NCBI GenBank assembly: GCA_054661495.1
Contig: BAAFSQ010000170.1
Span: 1 to 21,834 of the forward strand
DNA: 21,834 bases
Source of the DNA: Zygophlyctis sp. KS116
Lineage: Eukaryota; Chytridiomycota
Reading direction: 5' to 3'
Shown here: positions 16,226 through 21,834 of the stretch, piece by piece
Position numbering within the stretch: position 1 is the stretch's first letter
Layout: the number at the start of each line of letters is the position of its first letter
Program-made: the position numbers and the translations under genes
The notes under the pieces: model-generated
Database searches by the model: none
Told to the model about the DNA's origin: nothing
What the model saw: only the letters and a program-made list of their open reading frames with translations

Positions 16226-17895
16226 TTAGGCCTTGTTGGAGAGATCAGGAGTTGTTTTACCATTTCCGTTCGTCGCTGGTGATGAGCTAGGGTGTTTTTT
16301 GTTTCGGTGACGACTAGCAGATCGATGATGGTGCTGTTTAGAGTCAGGACCTTTACCATTTTGCTGTTGGCCATTGTTATTCGGGAAATTCTGTTTCTTG
16401 TTGTAGTAATTTATATACTGAACTCTTTTTCTTTCCTCTACGGCTAGAGTCACACCATTGACAATGACTTGAGTACCAATGACCTTTGAAGCCGATTCTG
16501 TAGTCGTAAATTCAATGAATGCAATGTTCTAGAATAAATTTAGATTTAAAATACCCTTGTAGGAATAATATCACATTTCACAATTTGACCATACTTTGCA
16601 AAGATATCCATCATAGACTTACGATCTATCCCTTCTTGAAGGCCTTTGATGTAAATACTGAATTTTTCACGATCTAATATTTAATATTTAAAAAGTTTAC
16701 CATCGGCATTTCCCTGATCCGAGGAACGACGGTTTTCATAGCGACGATTGGTGACTTGATGAAAACCATTACTTTGTTGAGATTGAGCTGATTGAGGTGA
16801 TTTAGCAGTTGGCTTGTCTATGGAGGCATCGCCTTCCTGAGATTTACCCTGTTGAGTTTTTAGAGGTGCAGGTGTTGTAGAAGGGGCAGGAGCAGTTGGT
16901 AGCTTTGGAGCTGAAACTACTACAGGCGTAGGACTTGGAACTACTGGCGAGGCAAGAGTACCAGCAGCAATAGCCCAAGTTTTTGGTTTCATTGATTCAG
17001 CAGAAGACTTTTTCAAAAGTTTTTCTGATGAAACTTTTTTAGGAGCTTGAATTTCAGCGATATCCTGAGCCTGAGCCTGAGCATTTGGAGTAGCAGGTTT
17101 TGACCAAGACTCTTTTTTATTAGCCTTTACTGGAGATTTTGGTCGTGATTCATTCACAGGTTCCTGAATAGTCTGTTCAGTTACTTTTTTAACTTCCTTT
17201 TTGGGTTTATCTAAACCTTTTGGAGGCAAAACAGCTTGAGCAATATGATTAATTCCATTTTCATTAATTTTTGCATGCCCATTCTGAGACAAGGGCACCA
17301 CTGGTACAATAGGAACTATAGGAGCTATAGGAACCACAGGGAGTACAGGGAGTACAGGAGCTACAATAGTTTCAGTAGCGATAGTTGCAGGAGGTATTCC
17401 AGAGATAACCTGTTCAGACTCTTCAAATTCATCTTCCAAATCTTCCTTTAAAAATCTAAAAATATCATTCAAGACATAGTATCCATTTGGCTGTTCAGCC
17501 AAAAAGAATGTTTGAGCAAATTTCTGAGAGGATGACCCCTTGTTTGACATTTCCCCTAGGACCTGGACAATAATTCCTCCATGAGCCGAAGCTTGAGAAT
17601 CCACATTAGAGACCAAGACTTTACAATCATGAAACCCAAGATCCAAAATTCTCTGGTGAATGTCCTAAATATTAAAAAAATTTAAATTACAGACTGTCCA
17701 GCACAAGAGACAGCGGTTTCTCCCTCATAACCATGGAGAAAAGTAGATTTCTTATTGTAGAAACAATGAAGACGGGAAGGATCCTTATTCAGAAAAGTGT
17801 AATACTCTTGGACAAAAAGCCATCCTACTTCCAAAGGATCGACCTATTATTATACCCTTGAAACGTACCTTGGTTTTCTCTAAAGAAGCTGTCAT
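16226..17895 (-). CDS. G3BP-like protein: NTF2-like domain plus RRM
   Basis: Five exons on the minus strand, 17895-17869, 17843-17691, 17664-16701, 16673-16555 and 16528-16226, encode 521 residues; introns are 25-27 nt. The first exon encodes only MTASLEKTK. Residues about 10-130 form the NTF2-like domain (EVGWLFVQEYYTFLNKDPSR, CFYNKKSTFLHGYEGE, FAQTFFLAEQPNGYYVLNDI). A long disordered middle follows, with a Val/Pro/Ile tandem tract and Ser/Lys/Pro-rich sequence. Residues about 333-405 form an RRM (FSIYIKGLQEG as RNP2-like, AFIEFTTTESASKVIG as RNP1-like). The tail is Asn/Gln/His/Arg-rich rather than clear RGG repeats. G3BP and its fungal relatives (Nxt3, Bre5) nucleate stress granules and partner a ubiquitin protease; that role is inferred from domain order. 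It is the same-strand neighbour upstream of ILV6, 104 bp away. Confidence 0.86.
17303..17365 (+). repeat. Seven 9-bp tandem units inside the G3BP-like coding region
   Basis: Units of the form GGAACTATA, GGAGCTATA, GGAACCACA and GGGAGTACA follow in register. On the coding (minus) strand they encode a tripeptide repeat of Val/Ile, Pro and one hydrophobic residue (VVPIAPIVPIVP). A coding minisatellite of this kind usually varies in copy number. Confidence 0.8.
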
Positions 17896-17969
17896 TTTCA
17901 ATTTTTTATTTTTTTTTCAAATTCAAATTTTCAAATTGATGGACTAGGTTTTTAAAGATTTAGGCTTAT

Positions 17970-17999
17970 GGCTCTGGTTGGCTCTGGTTGGCTCTGATT
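17970..17999. repeat. Three tandem GGCTCTGGTT units (10 bp)
   Basis: Two perfect copies (17970-17989) and one with a single change (GGCTCTGATT, 17990-17999). The motif stands out as G-rich in an otherwise A/T-rich spacer. Confidence 0.9.
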
Positions 18000-18000
18000 G

Positions 18001-18085
18001 TTTTTAATAGATTTTAATAGATTTAATAGTTTTTTAATAGTTTTTATAGATTTAATAGATTTTAATAGTTTTTAATAGTTTTATT
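18001..18085. repeat. Irregular TTTTAATAG tandem tract
   Basis: About nine copies of (T)n-AATAG with n of 3 to 6, one of them altered to TATAG, run from 18001 to about 18085 and directly abut the 10-bp repeat. The tract lies just beyond the SVF1-like stop codon, in its 3' flank. Read on the SVF1 strand it gives CTATTAAAA units. Confidence 0.85.
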
Positions 18086-18097
18086 AGAGTAAAAAGA

Positions 18098-19216
18098 CTA
18101 TGTTTCTAAAACAGTCTCACATGTCGGGAGTTGAATCATTATAGCATTTTCATAGAATGCAGTTCCAGAAATTTCAAATTTTTTCCCATCAATCTCTATA
18201 TAGATCACTGTAGGTTCAATCCACTGATATAAATAAGGTGCAGTTATAAAAGTTTGTAAAAATACACGAATTAAATACGGTAATTCGGATAATATATCTA
18301 ATTTGGATACTAAATTTGATAAGGAAAGATCCATCTTGATTGACACTGATTTTCCAGAGAGTGTAGTTCCACTCCATATATTAGTAATGCTTTTTGGAAT
18401 TTTATATCCTGAAAATGAATCTAGACTAGAATCATGAAAAATAGAATAATTCTTAAACATTAATGATTCCAATTTTCCATCAAGAATAAGAGATCCAATA
18501 GAACCAGAATCTATACTAGTAATACATCCAGTATCTGGTGAATATTTCGGAATTTCAAACTTTTTTTTTTAAATTTTAAAAATTACCTGATATAGAAATA
18601 ATGCATCTGATTTAGATGAAAAATTAACAAAATTCCATCTTCCAACAGACTGAGGTTTAGACTGACAAGCATATAAAAATGTTCCACTTCCTTGTAAATC
18701 ATGATTATTTCCATTTAAATTCATAAATCCCTTGACAATAGCTTTTGGAACAAACCAATTTACTACATAACCAAAAGATTCATCCTCTTTAAAAAACCTT
18801 TTACCATCATTAATTTGAAATCCACCAGCCATGTCTTCAAAAGACACATTTAGCACAAGATCAGAATTTGAGAATGATATATTGTACTTTATCGGATCAG
18901 TAGATTCCAACTGATAAGATAATGTTGGAGTTTTAATACAACGATTATTATCAGTAAAATTTAAATCTGAGACACTGCAATTGTTTGTAAAGAAGCTATG
19001 ATTTCCATCCGGAGAGTATACTCTACAAGTTACTTGTGCAGATGGACTCCAACTCATTGTAGAGTATGCGATTTGAAACAAGAAAAAATAAGAGTCTGCT
19101 GTTATGTAAAAAGTCTGAGTTTCAGTCCCAGAATGTGTATCAAGTTTCCATTGAAAAGAAGACTCTGGGATCTCTGTGGAGGCTACATCTACTCTTCTCA
19201 GTGAGAGATTGGACAT
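18098..19216 (-). CDS. SVF1: Svf1-like lipocalin-fold survival/ceramide-handling protein
   Basis: Exons 19216-18587 and 18559-18098 on the minus strand, with a 27-nt intron (18560-18586), encode 363 residues. The family pattern is clear: ESSFQWKLDTHSGTETQTFY, FFLFQIAYSTM, VTCRVYSPDGNHSFF, GYVVNWFVPKAIVKG, DLQGSGTFLYACQSKPQSVG and RWNFVNFSSKSDALFLYQ. Svf1 was found in yeast through survival under oxidative stress and was later linked to non-vesicular ceramide transport from ER to Golgi. The fold is a double lipocalin-like barrel. The family is best known from fungi, which supports a Holomycota origin. The gene is divergent from PRI1 across 191 bp. Confidence 0.85.
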
Positions 19217-19407
19217 TTCTTAGTGGCGTAAATTTAGGGTTTTACATTTAGTATTTGTATGGTATTAATTGGGTATATATACTCCAGTGTACCATCTGCC
19301 ATGCATCTTCCATGCATCTCCCATCCATCTCCCACCATGACATAATCATAACACAATCATGACACAATCATGCAGACATGCAGACACGCTGAAACACGCA
19401 CTAAAAA
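19217..19407. promoter_or_regulatory. Divergent SVF1/PRI1 promoter with TATATATA
   Basis: The spacer separates the two start codons. A TATATATA element lies at 19274-19281. The PRI1-proximal half is filled with short repeats of about 11 bp (see separate entry) and ends in CACGC motifs just before the PRI1 ATG. No exact ACGCGT (MCB) box, the fungal replication-gene element, is present. Confidence 0.5.
19299..19388. repeat. 11-bp-period repeat array upstream of PRI1
   Basis: Three units, CCATGCATCTT, CCATGCATCTC and CCATCCATCTC (19299-19331), then after 8 bp three more 11-bp units, ACATAATCATA, ACACAATCATG and ACACAATCATG (19340-19372), then two 8-bp units CAGACATG and CAGACACG (19373-19388). 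The array ends 19 bp before the PRI1 start codon. Confidence 0.85.
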
Positions 19408-21065
19408 ATGATTGGTCCGCTCAATGATTCAGAATTTGAGACATTTGATGAGGAAGCCATGATGGAGCTGGACGCCGATATCGTCTCGCAGCCAATGGGC
19501 ATAGATGAGGTTTTTGTAAAACCTGTGCAAAAGCAAATGATGCCGGCAAAACCAATGCTGGAAAAGAAACCGGCGCAGGAAACTATGAAATTGTAAGTTT
19601 TATCTATTAATCATTGTCAAAAACAAGAAGATATTCATTTCTCTCTATTGCTAAAGGTTTTCTATCAAAGGCTATTTCCATTCAAGGATTTTTATAAATG
19701 GTTAAGCTATGGCAATAGTAAGAGTTTTTAATCTAAAAATAGTAAATAAACATTACTTCCTAAATCGTGAATTTTCATTCACTTTGGCATCTGATACTTA
19801 TATTCGTTTTAAATCTTTTAATAACGAATCGGATTTGAAAAATGAAATTGTTAGGCTTTGTCCTGTAAAGATTGATATAGGGGCAGTCTATAATTATCCT
19901 GTAAGTTTAGTTGTATTAAAGTAAAGCCGGCTCATAAAAAATCATCTTCTGCTGGGTTTGTTCCACAAGAACGTGAATTAGTGTTTGATATTGATATGAC
20001 TGATTATGATGAGATTAGAACTTGTTGTAGGTAAAGTTACTTTATAAACTGTAGTGGTGGTAATATTTGTGTAAAATGTTGGCAGTTTATGACTTTGGCT
20101 GTTAAAATACTTGATCGGGCTTTAAAAGGTTTCTATTTACAGTTTTTAAAAAAGTACAGAGGATTTGGGATTTAAGCACAGATTATGGGTGTATTCAGGG
20201 CGTCGTGGTGTACATTGTTGGATTTCAGATGAAAGAGCTAGAAAATTATCTTCGGAAGCAAGACGAGCAATTGTGACTTATTTGGAAGTTGTAAAGGTAT
20301 CTAAAATGTATTTATTGTAGGGAGGAGAGCATGCAGAAAAAAAGGTTTTATTAAAAGCTCAGCTTCATCCAAGTACAAAGTAGGAATTTTAGAATTTATG
20401 GATAGGATGGCTTATCATATATTGGAAAAGAATTTTAAGCAGGTTATTTTGAAAGACATGGATGTTTTAGGAAATGCAGATTCTTGGAAGAAAATTTTGC
20501 AGCTGATTCCTGATGAGGGTATGAAATCTTTGTCTAAAGAAAGATGTTAAAAGAGAGTTGGAATCGGAATGGCAAGATAATCCTTCAGTACCATCAACAG
20601 AAAAATGGGAGACTCTAGTTAAAAAATTAGCTCTCAAGGAGAAGGAAAAAAAGGTTATATTTTCTAAATTAATATCAGAAACATATACTGGGATTTACAA
20701 CTCGTGATATTATACTCCAATACACTTATCCTAGACTTGATTCAAATGTCAGTATTGGTTTAAACCATTTACTCAAATCTCCTTTTTGTATACATCCCAA
20801 AACCGGTCGAGTTTGTGTGCCTATTGATCCAGAAAAATGTGAATCTTTTGATCCTTTTTCTGTTCCTACTCTTGAATCGCTTCTCAAGGAATTGGACTCT
20901 GACAATACTATGGAACAGGATTCAGACTCTGTAAAGGATTACGAAAAGACTTCATTGAAGCCTCATGTAGAATATTTTAAATCTTTCTTGGGCGGATTAT
21001 CAGAGGAGATACGGTCCTCTCTCAGAACAAAAAGGGCAGAAGAAGAAAGAAAGCTAATGTTTTAA
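19408..21065 (+). CDS. PRI1: DNA primase small catalytic subunit Pri1
   Basis: Proposed exons are 19408-19592, 19671-19717, 19743-19900, 19927-20030, 20055-20128, 20160-20296, 20321-20379, 20406-20518, 20544-20653 and 20679-21065, giving 457 residues. Conserved blocks are [42 protein letters not shown], the catalytic [17 protein letters not shown] with its DxD, the zinc-binding GGNICVKCW, and [18 protein letters not shown]. The C-terminal part has [20 protein letters not shown] and [19 protein letters not shown]. Pri1 makes the RNA primers of the DNA polymerase alpha complex. The first intron is the weak point: a 78-nt GT-AG intron is the only one that removes the TAA at 19594 and keeps the frame, and it discards FYQR, which precedes LFPF in the same open frame and looks conserved. 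The other introns are 24-31 nt. The N-terminal exon is acidic and unlike known primases. Confidence 0.92.
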
Positions 21066-21694
21066 ATAATTTCGCTCTCTGACGAGTCTGATATATCTGA
21101 TAAATTAAAAAAACATGCTCTTGGGCAATCATTAATGCTCCTTTGAGAACTCCTTATATTACAGTCATCTTGCAAAGGCTCTAGAATCTCAATCATTTCC
21201 ATCTGGTCCTTTACATTCTCTTGGTTATCTTCTTTACAAAATGATTGACAAGGCAATAATACATTCGCTCTTTGCTTGATTGTTTCGTAATGCTTGATTC
21301 TATTCTGTATCAACTCTTCCAATTCTTCTTCCTCCTTTGCAACCCAAGAGTCATGCTGAGCTTGAAGTTCTTCAATTTTCTTCTTAATCCTTTGAGTTTC
21401 CTCAAAAATTCTGGAAGAGTATAGAGTATTTAGTTGGTCTATGCTTTCTTTTAGTTGTTGTGTAGACATTTCCAAGTCATTAATGACACCAGATGCCAAT
21501 TCCCATAAAGAGCAATGAAAGATTTCTGTAAACTCCACGTCTCCTGGATCTCTACCATCCACCAAATTCCTAATCTGTACTGTCCGTTCCCTTCCTCCTT
21601 CCTGGCCAATCTCTTCCAACTTCAAAAACTCTGAAAATAAAAACGCCTGCGCTTCAATCTCTGGAAGTAACTTTAAGGGCACCTTCTTCTTCAT
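21062..21694 (-). CDS. Unknown coiled-coil protein with acidic C-terminus
   Basis: One exon of 210 codons. The N-terminal third is mixed; residues about 70-145 form a long amphipathic helix region with dense Glu, Lys and Leu (EETQRIKKKIEELQAQHDSW, EEEELEELIQNRIKHYETIK). The end is acidic and Ser-rich ([15 protein letters not shown]). Size and layout recall subunits of kinetochore or tethering complexes, but there is no diagnostic motif and I do not assign a name. The TAA stop shares a TTAA with the PRI1 stop on the other strand. Confidence 0.6.
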   Translation of the reverse strand: MKKKVPLKLLPEIEAQAFLFSEFLKLEEIGQEGGRERTVQIRNLVDGRDPGDVEFTEIFHCSLWELASGVINDLEMSTQQLKESIDQLNTLYSSRIFEETQRIKKKIEELQAQHDSWVAKEEEELEELIQNRIKHYETIKQRANVLLPCQSFCKEDNQENVKDQMEMIEILEPLQDDCNIRSSQRSINDCPRACFFNLSDISDSSESEII

Positions 21695-21834
21695 TTTTGT
21701 TATTTACAATTTTATTAAGAATATTCCAAGATTAATATTACTTGATCAAGAGATCAAAAAACCTAAAAATTAGTTTTCTAAAGAGAGTTTCAGACATCCA
21801 AGGAAGGTGCTTTAACCATCATCAGGCGACTTTC
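21695..21834. other. Window-edge spacer, presumed promoter of the coiled-coil gene
   Basis: The first 80 bp upstream of the minus-strand ATG are A/T-rich and hold no frame. On the minus strand the last 45 bp (21834-21790) are an open stretch of 14 codons (ESRLMMVKAPSLDV) ending in TGA, which may be the tail of a same-strand gene outside the window. It is too short to support as a gene. Confidence 0.25.

Larger units (their letters stand above)
17896..18097. promoter_or_regulatory. Spacer between SVF1 3' end and G3BP-like 5' end, repeat-rich
   Basis: This 202-bp spacer holds the presumed promoter of the G3BP-like gene and the 3' end region of the SVF1-like gene. Next to the start codon is a T/A homopolymer stretch (17900-17938). 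Beyond it lie the GGCTCTGGTT repeats and the TTTTAATAG tract listed separately. I see no reading frame or RNA gene in it. Confidence 0.5.

Noticed and set aside
1-21834. Mobile elements, viral fossils or CRISPR arrays
   Set aside because: No transposase, reverse transcriptase, capsid-like frame, terminal repeat or spaced repeat array was seen; the repeats present are short and local.

Overview
The window is from a compact, AT-rich eukaryotic nuclear genome. It carries 20 to 21 protein genes in 21.8 kb, about one per 1.1 kb, on both strands, using the standard genetic code. Gene content points to the fungal side of the opisthokonts (Holomycota): an Svf1-like protein, an Ilv6-type acetolactate synthase regulatory subunit ending in QLPPG, an ATP synthase subunit h (Atp14)-like protein, A49, Arp4, Set2 with an SRI domain and a Pox1-type acyl-CoA oxidase. 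Snurportin, a LYRM2-like protein, a G3BP-like protein and a possible PEX26-like peroxin are more familiar from animals. An early-diverging lineage (chytrid, rozellid or aphelid grade) is my inference; the species cannot be named from the sequence.

The main signal is the introns. Rejoining conserved protein frames by hand gives 47 GT-AG introns in 13 genes, and 43 of them are 24 to 28 nt long (6 of 24, 14 of 25, 12 of 26, 7 of 27, 4 of 28). They start mostly GTA, are nearly pure A/T inside, and end TAG, AAG or CAG. The exceptions are 31 nt (syntaxin and one in the primase gene), 40 nt (ILV6) and 78 nt (first primase intron). Several exons are as short as the introns: 23 nt in RAD54, 27 nt in ILV6 and in the G3BP-like gene.

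Layout from left to right: the tail of an unidentified gene (1-258); SET2 (+); ARP4 (-); RPA49 (+); snurportin (-); a PHD/GATA-like zinc-finger gene (+); RAD54 (+); a PEX26-like tail-anchored protein (+); an unknown small gene (-); a 68-codon unknown (+); acyl-CoA oxidase (+); a Qa-SNARE (-); an unknown basic small protein (-); ATP14-like (+); a C6orf136/DUF2358-like protein (-); LYRM2-like (+); ILV6 (-); a G3BP-like NTF2+RRM protein (-); SVF1-like (-); PRI1 (+); a coiled-coil unknown (-). Spacers are usually 10 to 200 bp. Three convergent pairs share a 4-nt TTAA or TTAG in which both stop codons overlap, and one pair overlaps by 22 coding bases.

Functions are mostly housekeeping: chromatin and transcription (Set2, Arp4, A49, PHD protein), DNA replication and repair (Pri1, Rad54), RNA and snRNP handling (snurportin, G3BP-like), peroxisomes (acyl-CoA oxidase, PEX26-like), mitochondria (Atp14-like, LYRM2-like, Ilv6) and endosomal membrane fusion (syntaxin). 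I saw no rRNA, tRNA, mobile element, viral fossil or CRISPR array. Non-coding repeats are local: a 46-48 bp repeat at the RPA49 start, a 10-bp repeat and a TTTTAATAG tract upstream of the G3BP-like gene, and an 11-bp-period array just upstream of PRI1.
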